DNA from: Micropepsaceae bacterium
Lineage (GTDB): Bacteria; Pseudomonadota; Alphaproteobacteria; Micropepsales; Micropepsaceae
DNA: 7,797 nt
Assembly (NCBI GenBank): GCA_025450355.1
Contig: JANWHR010000078.1
Location: 1-7,797 of the forward strand
Direction of reading: 5' to 3'
The position numbers and the translations under genes were made by a program. Under the pieces are notes generated by a model. The model was not told the DNA's origin and did no database searches. It was given only the letters and a program-made list of their open reading frames with translations. Shown piece by piece: positions 1 to 6,374 of the stretch (positions are counted from its first letter, which is position 1; every line of letters begins with the position of its first letter).

Positions 1-394
1 CCGTTTTCGGCCGCATCGCCAGCACTGTTTTGGCCAGCGGCAACAGGCCGAATGCCTCGCTGATGCTGCGCGGCGGTTCCGGCTGGCGCAGCGTGGCCAG
101 CAGAGCGCCGACTTCGCGCAGCGATTTCGCATCATGCCTTTCGATTCCGCCCAGCGTGACGCCCATTGCGACGCGTCGTGTCGTGCCGAACAGATTGGCG
201 AGGACGGGCAGGGCGGAATGCGTCCCGTCTGCCCTCTGGGGTCTTTCAAACAGCACCGCCGGACCCCGTTCTGCGAGCAAACGAGTCTGGATTTCCGTCA
301 TTTCCAGCACCGTGGAAACGGGCTCTCTCACCCGCACGAGCTCGTGCTCTGATTCCAGTCTGGAGATGAATTCGCGCAAGCTGCGGTATGTCAT
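1..394 (-). CDS. ubiD: UbiD, 3-polyprenyl-4-hydroxybenzoate decarboxylase (N-terminal part, runs off left edge)
   Basis: UbiD removes the carboxyl group of 3-polyprenyl-4-hydroxybenzoate, the step after UbiA in ubiquinone synthesis, using the prenylated flavin made by UbiX. Reading from the ATG at 394-392, 131 codons are open to the window edge. The product begins MTYRSLREFISRLESEHEL and lines up with the start of E. coli UbiD as I recall it: LEMTEIQTRLL, GPAVLFE, a PVLANLFGT/RVAMGV block (about residues 64-79), and LREVGALLATLRQPEPP (about 92-108). The prenyl-FMN and catalytic residues lie beyond the edge, so activity cannot be judged. The start overlaps the stop of the upstream permease (ATGA) and has no clear Shine-Dalgarno, which suggests translational coupling. 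A non-ubiquinone UbiD-family decarboxylase is the alternative, but these N-terminal blocks favour true UbiD. Confidence 0.9.
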   Translation of the reverse strand, partial: MTYRSLREFISRLESEHELVRVREPVSTVLEMTEIQTRLLAERGPAVLFERPQRADGTHSALPVLANLFGTTRRVAMGVTLGGIERHDAKSLREVGALLATLRQPEPPRSISEAFGLLPLAKTVLAMRPKT

Positions 395-1815
395 GCGACG
401 CGCCATTTCCACGCCGGCGCGCGATGGCGCCCATAGGCAAAATAGATCGCGAGGCCAATTGCGCTCCACAGCACGAGCCGCAGCCAGGTCGCGCCGGAGA
501 GACTAAGCATCATCAATCCACAACTGAGCACGCCCAGAGGGGCGACAAGCCACACCCATGGCGTCCGAAATGGCCGTCTCACATGCGGTGCAGTCACACG
601 CAGGATCATGACGCCCGCGCAGACGGCGATGAACGCCACGAGCGTCCCGATCGAGACCAGATCGGCAAGAATATCCAGGGGAAAGATCGCCGCCAGAATG
701 ATCGCAACCATTCCCGTCAGGAGAGTCCCTCCAAATGGCGTCTTGAAACGGGGGTGAACCCTGGCAAACAGCGGCGGGAGAAATCCGTCGCGCGCCATGG
801 AATAGAACACGCGCGATTGCCCATACAGCGAAACGAAGGTCACCGTCGCGAGTCCCGCGAGGGCCGCGGCATCCACCGGCAACACCAGCCAGTGCAGCGC
901 GCCTACCTGGCCAATCGCAAAGGCCATGGGGTCCGGCACGTCAAGCCCTCGCCAGTCGGTGATTCCCACGAGCACCAACCCCACCAGCATGTAAAGCAGG
1001 GTGCAAATTCCCAGCGATCCGAGAATCCCGACCGGAATATCGCGCCTGGGATTTTGCGCTTCCTGGGCTGCCACCGACACGCTCTCGAATCCGATAAAGG
1101 CAAAAAAGATCATTCCGGAAGCGGCGAGAATACCGCTCACCCCGAAATGGCCCCATTCACCCGAATTGGCGGGGATGAAAGGCGTGAGATGGGTGCGGGT
1201 CACGAAGGGAAGGCCGAACAGGATTAACAGCACGATGATGACGGTTTTGATTGCGACCAGAACATTGTTAAATCCCGCCGACTCACGAACTCCAATGAGG
1301 AGAAAAACGTTCAATCCCAGGACGAGCGCAATCGCCGGAAGGTACAATACCGCGCCTGTAAAGTGCAACTCGGTAAGGCCAACTCCCGCAATCGGGGCGG
1401 ACGCGAACGCGCGTGGGAATGAAAGACCGAGACTCTGCAGCAGGCTGACGAAATAACCGGACCAGCCAACCGCAACGGTTGATGCGGAGACAAGATATTC
1501 CAACACCATGTTCCAGCCGATGAACCAGGCCATAAACCGGCCCATGGTTGCATAGGCATAGGTGTAGGAGCTGCCCGATTCCGGAATCAGCGAAGCGAAT
1601 TCCGCGTAGCACAATCCGGCGAACAGGCACGAGATGCCTGCAATCGCAAAAGAAACGAGCATCGCAGGACCGGCATGCTGCGCCGCCGCGGTCCCGGCAA
1701 TGACAAAAATTCCGGCACCAATGATCTCGCCAATCCCGATCATGATCAGGCTCATGGGCCCGAGCGCACGATGCAGCCGGTGCTCGCCGGCAATGACAGG
1801 GTCCGTATCGGCCAT
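391..1815 (-). CDS. APC-superfamily amino-acid permease, second of a tandem pair
   Basis: This is a predicted inner-membrane amino-acid transporter of the APC superfamily, nearest in pattern to the cationic amino-acid transporter (CAT) group. From the ATG at 1815 it is 474 residues and strongly hydrophobic, with about 12 membrane segments. Visible landmarks are the first-helix motif GIGEIIGAGIF (27-37), CYAEFASLIP (69-78), GWNMVLEY (100-107), FFAFIGFESVS (237-247), GQSRVFYSMARDG (332-344) and RPFRTP (414-419). The frame stays open to a TTG at 1866 inside the upstream gene, and a GTG lies at 1839. ATG 1815 is preferred because it gives an N-terminus matching the sister permease (20 versus 21 residues up to the shared HRALGP); no strong Shine-Dalgarno decides it. 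It lies 28 bp after the upstream stop and overlaps ubiD by 4 bp, consistent with one operon. An acidic residue, E30, sits within the helix-1 motif where the sister has alanine. The substrate is not identifiable. Confidence 0.9.
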   Translation of the reverse strand: MADTDPVIAGEHRLHRALGPMSLIMIGIGEIIGAGIFVIAGTAAAQHAGPAMLVSFAIAGISCLFAGLCYAEFASLIPESGSSYTYAYATMGRFMAWFIGWNMVLEYLVSASTVAVGWSGYFVSLLQSLGLSFPRAFASAPIAGVGLTELHFTGAVLYLPAIALVLGLNVFLLIGVRESAGFNNVLVAIKTVIIVLLILFGLPFVTRTHLTPFIPANSGEWGHFGVSGILAASGMIFFAFIGFESVSVAAQEAQNPRRDIPVGILGSLGICTLLYMLVGLVLVGITDWRGLDVPDPMAFAIGQVGALHWLVLPVDAAALAGLATVTFVSLYGQSRVFYSMARDGFLPPLFARVHPRFKTPFGGTLLTGMVAIILAAIFPLDILADLVSIGTLVAFIAVCAGVMILRVTAPHVRRPFRTPWVWLVAPLGVLSCGLMMLSLSGATWLRLVLWSAIGLAIYFAYGRHRAPAWKWRVA

Positions 1816-1843
1816 GCCTGCCGGTTCGGCGGTGGTCACCGCA

Positions 1844-3289
1844 CTATTCCGCCGCCTGCTTCGCAAGGATCAATTTGGACTCTTTGCCGTGCTTAAAGCC
1901 ATAGAACCCAAAGATCAGCAGACCGATGATCGTCCACACCACCAGGCGAAGCCAGGTGTCAATGGGTAAAAAGGCCATCATGAACAGGCACATGGCGATG
2001 CCGAGCGGGGCGACCAGCCAAACCGCAGGCGTGCGGAATGGCCGGACGGCTTCCGGCGCTCTTCTGCGCAGGACCAGAGTTGACACGCAGACAATGACAA
2101 AGGCGAGCAGAGTCCCGATCGAGACAAGTTCGCCCAGTATCCCCAGAGGTACAATGGCCGCCAGAATCGCTGCAATCGTGCCGGTGACAATGGTCCCAAG
2201 CCATGGGGTGCGGAATTGCGGATGAATTCGGGAATACACTGGCGGGATCAGCCCGTCGCGTGACATCGCGTAGAAAATTCGCGATTGCCCGAGCAGCAAT
2301 ACAAGCACCACGGAAGCAAGCCCTACGACGGCTCCGACATTGACCAGCACGCCCAGCCAGGCGAGCTGCGGGCCGGCCGCATTGATGGCGACAAACACAG
2401 GGTGCGGCACGTTGAGGGTCATATATGGTGCCAGTCCGGTCATCACGAACGACATCAGAATGTAAAGAATGGTGCACAGGATGAGCGAACCCAAAATTCC
2501 GATTGGCATGTCGCGCTGTGGATTCCGCGCTTCCTGCGCCGCGACCGACACCGCGTCGAACCCGATATAGGCGAAGAAAATCACTCCGGTGGCCCGAAAC
2601 ACGCCGCTCCACCCGAACTGACCCCAGGTCCCCATGTTCGGTGGAATGAATGGAGTGAGATTGGTCCATTTGATGAGCGGCAGCCCGAAGCCAATTACGA
2701 GCACGACGACAAAAAGCTTGATTGCCACCATCGCGGCGTTGAATCGGGCAGATGCTCGAATACCCACGACGAGCATCGTGCTGGCCATCGCAACCACGGC
2801 CATGGCTGGCACATTGACGAAGGAACCGGTCAGCGTGACATCCCGGAAAGTCGTCATCGCGATTGGGGCGGAAGAGAACTGCGTTGGGATTGTCACGCCC
2901 ATTTGCGAAAGAAGTTCGACGAAATAACCCGACCAGCCAACCGCGACGGTGGACGCGGCGGCCATGTATTCGAGGACGAGATTCCAGCCGATGATCCAGG
3001 CGAGGAATTTGCCCATGGTAGCGTAGGTATAGGTGTAGGCGCTGCCCGCCACCGGGATCATGGAGGCAAATTCGGCATAGCAGAGCCCGGCAAAGAGGCA
3101 GCCGGTGCCTGCGACGACGAAGGAGATCACCACGCCCGGGCCGGCATAGGCCGCGGCCGCGTGGCCGGTGATGACGAAGATGCCCGCGCCGATGATCGCG
3201 CCAATTCCGAGCGACACAAGCTGCCAGGGGCCCAGCGCGCGATGCAGCTCGTGCGATTCTTCGCTGGCGATTTCACCTTCGGTGGACAT
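1844..3289 (-). CDS. APC-superfamily amino-acid permease, first of a tandem pair
   Basis: This is a predicted 12-segment inner-membrane amino-acid transporter of the APC superfamily, CAT-like, 481 residues long. Landmarks are GIGAIIGAGIF (28-38, the unwound helix-1 substrate site in this superfamily), CYAEFASMIP (70-79), GWNLVLEY (101-108), TPFIPPN (212-218), FFAYIGFDAVS (238-248), GQSRIFYAMSRDG (334-346) and RPFRTP (416-421). The frame is open to an ATG at 3358, but the ATG at 3289 has a near-ideal Shine-Dalgarno (AGGAG, six bases upstream) and gives a family-like N-terminus, so it is chosen. It is the first gene of the minus-strand run leading to the second permease and ubiD. Over its first roughly 110 aligned residues it matches the next gene at about 70 percent identity by eye, which indicates an old tandem duplication. 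The substrate is unknown; neutral, branched-chain or cationic amino acids are all possible. Confidence 0.92.
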   Translation of the reverse strand: MSTEGEIASEESHELHRALGPWQLVSLGIGAIIGAGIFVITGHAAAAYAGPGVVISFVVAGTGCLFAGLCYAEFASMIPVAGSAYTYTYATMGKFLAWIIGWNLVLEYMAAASTVAVGWSGYFVELLSQMGVTIPTQFSSAPIAMTTFRDVTLTGSFVNVPAMAVVAMASTMLVVGIRASARFNAAMVAIKLFVVVLVIGFGLPLIKWTNLTPFIPPNMGTWGQFGWSGVFRATGVIFFAYIGFDAVSVAAQEARNPQRDMPIGILGSLILCTILYILMSFVMTGLAPYMTLNVPHPVFVAINAAGPQLAWLGVLVNVGAVVGLASVVLVLLLGQSRIFYAMSRDGLIPPVYSRIHPQFRTPWLGTIVTGTIAAILAAIVPLGILGELVSIGTLLAFVIVCVSTLVLRRRAPEAVRPFRTPAVWLVAPLGIAMCLFMMAFLPIDTWLRLVVWTIIGLLIFGFYGFKHGKESKLILAKQAAE

Positions 3290-3293
3290 CTGC

Positions 3294-3300
3294 TTCTCCT
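3294..3300 (-). promoter_or_regulatory. Shine-Dalgarno site of the first APC permease
   Basis: On the minus strand AGGAGAA occupies 3300-3294, and its AGGAG core ends six bases before the ATG at 3289. This site decides the start of the permease against the in-frame ATG at 3358. Confidence 0.8.
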
Positions 3301-3342
3301 GATTGGCAATTTCACTCTCGCATGGGGATTTCCGCCCGGCAA

Positions 3343-3382
3343 CGCCAGCCGGTTTCACGAACCGGGGCGTGATAAGCTGGCG
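3343..3382 (+). promoter_or_regulatory. Nested inverted repeat upstream of the acetyltransferase (operator or leader hairpin)
   Basis: An inner perfect inverted repeat, CCGGTT (3349-3354) and AACCGG (3360-3365) with a 5-base loop, lies inside an outer one, CGCCAGC (3343-3349) and GCTGGCG (3376-3382). The two share base 3349, so only one can use it. In the plus-strand transcript this would form a bulged stem-loop ending two bases before the acetyltransferase ATG at 3385. On DNA, the inner repeat sits in the 95-bp gap between two divergent genes, where an operator could act on both. No T-run follows, so it is not a typical intrinsic terminator. The pairing is seen directly; any function is inference. 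Confidence 0.4.
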
Positions 3383-3384
3383 GC

Positions 3385-3837
3385 ATGGAGTCAGCCATCC
3401 AGGTCAGGCCGGCAGTGGACGCCGATCTTCCGGCCATCCTGAATCTCTACGCTCACCTTAACCCGGAAGACCCGGCGCTGGAGATATCCCATGCTCAGGC
3501 GGTCTGGACTGAAATCCTGAAGAGCAACCGCGTGACGCCACTTGTGGCGACCGCAGGCAGGGCGCCTGTGGCCACTTGCCTGCTCGTGATCGTGCCGAAC
3601 CTCACGCGTGGCGGCAGACCTTTCGGGTTGATTGAAAATGTCGTCACCGTTCCGCGTTTCCGCCGGCGGGGCATTGGCACGTTTATACTGAAACATGCGG
3701 TGGAATTGGCCTGGAGCGCCAACTGCTACAAAGTCGTGCTGACGACCCGCCGGGCCTCCGATGAACTGTTCGCGTTTTATGAAAAAACAGGCTTCGAACG
3801 GGCGACGCGCACGGCATTTGAAATCCGCCGCGACTGA
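3385..3837 (+). CDS. GNAT-family N-acetyltransferase
   Basis: This is a 150-residue single-domain acetyltransferase of the GNAT fold, which transfers an acetyl group from acetyl-CoA to an amine. It opens with a typical GNAT first strand and helix (IQVRPAVDADLPAILNLYAH, 5-24). It carries the acetyl-CoA pyrophosphate-binding motif R-x-x-G-x-G as RRRGIG (93-98) after the ENVVTVP strand (84-90), and ends with the motif-B-like FYEKTGF (131-137). Length and order are normal for the family, and it should be cytoplasmic. It is transcribed away from the permease operon, with a 95-bp gap, and meets the methyltransferase gene head-on with 14 bp between stops. The ATG at 3385 has only a weak ribosome site and lies just after the inverted repeat at 3343-3382. 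The substrate (small amine, antibiotic, amino acid or protein) cannot be told from sequence. Confidence 0.88.
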   Translation: MESAIQVRPAVDADLPAILNLYAHLNPEDPALEISHAQAVWTEILKSNRVTPLVATAGRAPVATCLLVIVPNLTRGGRPFGLIENVVTVPRFRRRGIGTFILKHAVELAWSANCYKVVLTTRRASDELFAFYEKTGFERATRTAFEIRRD

Positions 3838-3851
3838 GCCGCGTCCCGCGA

Positions 3852-4523
3852 TCACTCCGGCAACAGGCGATATACAGAGGTCTCGCGCGTCTCCTGGTCC
3901 TCGAGTTCGCGCGAGGTCGGGACAATGTAGGTGCACAGCCTTTCGACGCCGTGTTTGGGAAAATAGGTTCGCCCGGGGTCGCCGACAAAAACCCGCGCCC
4001 CGTCCCGTGCCATCTGCCGCAACCAGTCCAGCGCCCGCAGCGCGAGCGGCCGCTCGTAAAACATGTCACCGGCGAAAATCACCTCCCAGCGCCGCCCGCA
4101 GCCGACCAGGTCATTCCGAATCGTCTCGACAAATACGCCATTTGCTTCCGCATTCAGCTCGATCGCCGCACAGGCACCATCATCGACATCTGCGGCGATC
4201 ACCGGTGCCGCTCCCGCAATCGCTGCGGCAATCGCCACCAACCCAGACCCCGATCCAAAATCGAGCACGGTTCTCCGCGAAAATTCCGCGCGCCGATCCA
4301 GGATAAAGCGCGCAAGCGCCTGCCCGCCGGGCCACGCAAATGCCCAATAGGGCGGGGGTGATTGCCCGGAATTCACTGCTTTTGCGTAAAGTACCACTTC
4401 CGATTGACGCCACAGTTCGAGCAGTTCCGAGGCCAGATGGAGCTTAACCTCCGGGACCATCGGCGGGCTGCGCAATTCCGTGTGGGTGCGAATAAGCCGA
4501 AGTGCGTCCGTGTCTGATATCAA
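3852..4523 (-). CDS. SAM-dependent protein methyltransferase, ETF-beta lysine methyltransferase (METTL20-like) family
   Basis: This is a class I (seven-beta-strand) methyltransferase, predicted cytoplasmic. Numbered from the TTG at 4523 it has 223 residues. It shows PPPYWAFAWPGGQ (56-68), the SAM-binding motif VLDFGSGSG (86-94), AADVDD (111-116), AGDMFYE (151-157) and VGDPGR (180-185). WAFAWPGGQAL, GDMFYE and GDPGR closely match human ETFBKMT as I recall it; bacterial relatives methylate lysines of the electron-transfer flavoprotein beta subunit, though many are annotated as L11 methyltransferase-like. The frame extends to an ATG at 4604 inside ubiA, but the first 27 residues look non-homologous. 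The TTG overlaps the ubiA stop as TTGA, and family-like sequence (ALRLIR..T, PPMVPEVKLHLA) begins just after it. The ATG at 4460 would remove part of that block. It is probably co-transcribed and translationally coupled with ubiA. The family is confident; the exact protein substrate is not. Confidence 0.85.
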   Translation of the reverse strand: MISDTDALRLIRTHTELRSPPMVPEVKLHLASELLELWRQSEVVLYAKAVNSGQSPPPYWAFAWPGGQALARFILDRRAEFSRRTVLDFGSGSGLVAIAAAIAGAAPVIAADVDDGACAAIELNAEANGVFVETIRNDLVGCGRRWEVIFAGDMFYERPLALRALDWLRQMARDGARVFVGDPGRTYFPKHGVERLCTYIVPTSRELEDQETRETSVYRLLPE

Positions 4524-5476
4524 AGCTGGGCGATGGCTCCGATCAGAAGGGCGAGCCCGATCAACGCGCCGGTGTCGCGGTTGGATTTGAATAGCCTCAG
4601 GCATAGTGCGGGATCATCGATTCGCAACCTTCGCATCTGCCAGAGCAGGTGCAAAGCCGGCAAGGCCATCGCCAGAATAAAGACGACGCCCATTCCGGCA
4701 GCGATCCCGCCGGCCAGCATCAATGCCAGCGCCGCACAATAGAAAGCATAGAGCCAGGCATATGCCCTCTCACCCAGACGGATCGCGGAGGATTTTACGC
4801 CCACCAGCAAATCGTCCTGTTTGTCCGTGAGCGCATACAGCGTGTCATAGCCGAGGGTCCAGAAAAAGCAGCCGGCATAGAACAATCCCGCCGCTGCGCC
4901 GATCCGGCCTGTCATGGCCGCAAAGCCGAAGAGAACACCCCAATTGAAGGTCAGACCCAACCAGGCCTGCGGCCACCAGGTGATGCGCTTCATGAAAGGG
5001 TAGTCCGCAACGAAGACAAGCGAGCCGATGGCGACCAGCGCCGCGAAGCGATTGAAAAAGACAAGCAACGCGAACGCCAGAATGAGCTGAATCGCACAGA
5101 ACATCAGCGCCTGTTTGGCGGTAACCTGGCCGGACGGGATTGGGCGTCCCCGGGTGCGCGCCACCTGCGCATCGATGCGGCGATCGACAATGTCGTTATA
5201 TGTGCAGCCCGCGCCGCGCATCAGGATGGAGCCAATGGCAGCCAGCAGGACATAAAGGCCGGGCGGATGGCTGTAGCCGGCGAATGCCGCCCCTAACAGG
5301 AGCCCGAAAATACAAGGCCAGAACAACAACCAGATGCCGATCGGCCGGTCGAGCCGCATCAGGCGAAAATAGGGTTCGATCGCGGCTGGCGCGCGGTCAA
5401 TGAACCGCGCCCGAACCGCATCGGCAGGTCGAACCCCGCTGCGTGTCGTGTTCGAGGCTTGCGGATCGGCGCTCAT
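4520..5476 (-). CDS. ubiA: UbiA, 4-hydroxybenzoate polyprenyltransferase
   Basis: UbiA is the membrane prenyltransferase that joins a long polyprenyl diphosphate to 4-hydroxybenzoate, committing it to ubiquinone. The 318-residue product has the two aspartate-rich magnesium/diphosphate motifs. The first is NDIVDRRID (94-102), followed by RTRGRPIPSG (107-116). The second is the GYDTLYALTDKQDD block (209-222; D211, D218, D222), followed by GVKSSAIRLG (226-235). RLDRPIGIWLLFWP (41-54) begins the first membrane helix, and about eight or nine hydrophobic segments follow; length and order are normal. The ATG at 5476 yields a soluble N-terminal extension of about 35 residues. A weak GAGG lies roughly a dozen bases upstream. 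It is divergent from rsmE with only 41 bp between the starts (5477-5517), so the two promoters must be compact or overlap coding sequence. The downstream methyltransferase gene overlaps its stop codon. Confidence 0.96.
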   Translation of the reverse strand: MSADPQASNTTRSGVRPADAVRARFIDRAPAAIEPYFRLMRLDRPIGIWLLFWPCIFGLLLGAAFAGYSHPPGLYVLLAAIGSILMRGAGCTYNDIVDRRIDAQVARTRGRPIPSGQVTAKQALMFCAIQLILAFALLVFFNRFAALVAIGSLVFVADYPFMKRITWWPQAWLGLTFNWGVLFGFAAMTGRIGAAAGLFYAGCFFWTLGYDTLYALTDKQDDLLVGVKSSAIRLGERAYAWLYAFYCAALALMLAGGIAAGMGVVFILAMALPALHLLWQMRRLRIDDPALCLRLFKSNRDTGALIGLALLIGAIAQL

Positions 5477-5517
5477 GCGTGGTGCAACCTCAAAGGTCCT
5501 GACAGGGTAATACGCTT

Positions 5518-6309
5518 ATGCGGGGGCACAAGGAGTTGGGCAAAACCGGCGCGTTGACGGATGCCGGCGGAAAACTGCGCCTGTTCACCAGCTCTGTGCT
5601 CCACGGCGGTGCGCGGATTCAACCGGGTGAACCGCAGCTTCATTATCTGCTCCACGTCATGCGCGCCACAGCCGGAGACGCCGTGCTGCTGTTCAACGGA
5701 AGGGACGGGGAGTGGTTTGCCCGTATCGCCGACATGACCCGCCGGAATGCTGTCCTCGTCTGCGAACGCCAGACCGCGGTTCAGCGCAGTGTGCCGGACC
5801 TGTGGCTGGCGTTCGCGCCCGTCAAAAAAACGCCAGCGGACTATCTGACGCAAAAAGCGACGGAATTGGGCGTCGCGGTTTTGCTTCCGGCCATCACGGA
5901 GCGCACGATTGCGCGGCGCATCAATCTCGAACGCCTCCATGCAAATGCAATCGAGGCCGCGGAGCAGTCCGGACGCCTCACGGTGCCTGCTGTGCGAGAA
6001 CCGCAACCCCTGCCAGTGCTGCTCGCCTTCTGGCCGCCCGAGCGGGGTCTGGTATTTTGCGATGAGGCTGGCGATGCCCCGCCAATCGCCCAGGCGCTTC
6101 GCACGGCCACGCCACGCCAAAGCTGGGGCATCTTGACCGGACCGGAGGGTGGATTTGCCCCGGCAGAACGCAATCTCATTCGTAAACCTCCGGCCGTGCT
6201 CCCGGTAACGCTGGGCCCCAGGATTATGCGCGCCGACACCGCAGCTCTGGCGGCGCTGGCGGTCTGGCAGGCGCTGTTGGGCGATTGGGCGGTTCCATCC
6301 GGCTTGTAA
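5518..6309 (+). CDS. rsmE: RsmE, 16S rRNA (uracil-1498 N3)-methyltransferase
   Basis: RsmE methylates N3 of U1498 (E. coli numbering) in helix 44 of 16S rRNA on the 30S subunit, using SAM, and has the knotted SPOUT fold. The 263-residue product begins its PUA-like N-terminal domain at about residue 20 (KLRLFTSSVL) with HYLLHVMR (42-49). The family signatures are PVKKTPADYLTQKATELGV (101-119), EAAEQSGR (146-153), the SAM-site GPEGGF (208-213) and the knot segment LGPRIMRADTA (232-242). The ATG at 5518, with a weak AGGG about ten bases upstream, leaves roughly 18 residues before the domain, longer than most family members. A TTG at 5554 would give a more typical start, so the N-terminus is uncertain. 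It is divergent from ubiA and is followed after 65 bp by gshA on the same strand. Confidence 0.95.
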   Translation: MRGHKELGKTGALTDAGGKLRLFTSSVLHGGARIQPGEPQLHYLLHVMRATAGDAVLLFNGRDGEWFARIADMTRRNAVLVCERQTAVQRSVPDLWLAFAPVKKTPADYLTQKATELGVAVLLPAITERTIARRINLERLHANAIEAAEQSGRLTVPAVREPQPLPVLLAFWPPERGLVFCDEAGDAPPIAQALRTATPRQSWGILTGPEGGFAPAERNLIRKPPAVLPVTLGPRIMRADTAALAALAVWQALLGDWAVPSGL

Positions 6310-6362
6310 CTCCTGGGGCCGGACTCTAGTTTCAAAATAACCAACAGACAGAATTCGCCAAC

Positions 6363-6368
6363 AGGGGA
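6363..6368 (+). promoter_or_regulatory. Shine-Dalgarno site of gshA
   Basis: AGGGGA sits six bases before the ATG at 6375. It supports that start for gshA and shows that gshA has its own ribosome site rather than relying on coupling to rsmE. Confidence 0.7.
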
Positions 6369-6374
6369 AACCGG

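Noticed and set aside
30..506. Plus-strand open frame at the left edge
   Set aside because: It is Ser/Arg-rich without motifs and lies opposite the recognisable UbiD N-terminus and the permease C-terminus.
388..1227. Long plus-strand open frame (279 codons) opposite the second permease
   Set aside because: It is antisense to a clear permease gene. The product is extremely rich in His, Arg, Glu, Asp and Gln, as expected when hydrophobic codons are read in reverse, and has no recognisable fold.
1959..2669. Minus-strand 236-codon frame inside the first permease
   Set aside because: It is an alternative frame of a strongly conserved transporter gene; the product is Arg/His/Cys-rich without family motifs.
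2285..3442. Long plus-strand open frame (385 codons) opposite the first permease and running into the GNAT gene
   Set aside because: Same antisense artefact of a membrane protein, with polar low-information composition. It also overlaps the start of a convincing GNAT gene in another frame.
3838..3851. Transcription terminator between the convergent GNAT and methyltransferase genes
   Set aside because: The 14-bp gap shows no stable hairpin followed by a T-run on either strand.
4649..5296. Plus-strand 215-codon frame opposite ubiA
   Set aside because: It is antisense to a UbiA with both Asp-rich motifs intact, and its polar composition is typical of a reversed membrane protein.
6305..6333. 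Possible promoter between rsmE and gshA (TTGTAA, 17-base spacer, TAGTTT)
   Set aside because: The match to the sigma-70 consensus is weak, and alphaproteobacterial promoters are hard to call by eye. It is not strong enough to list as a feature.
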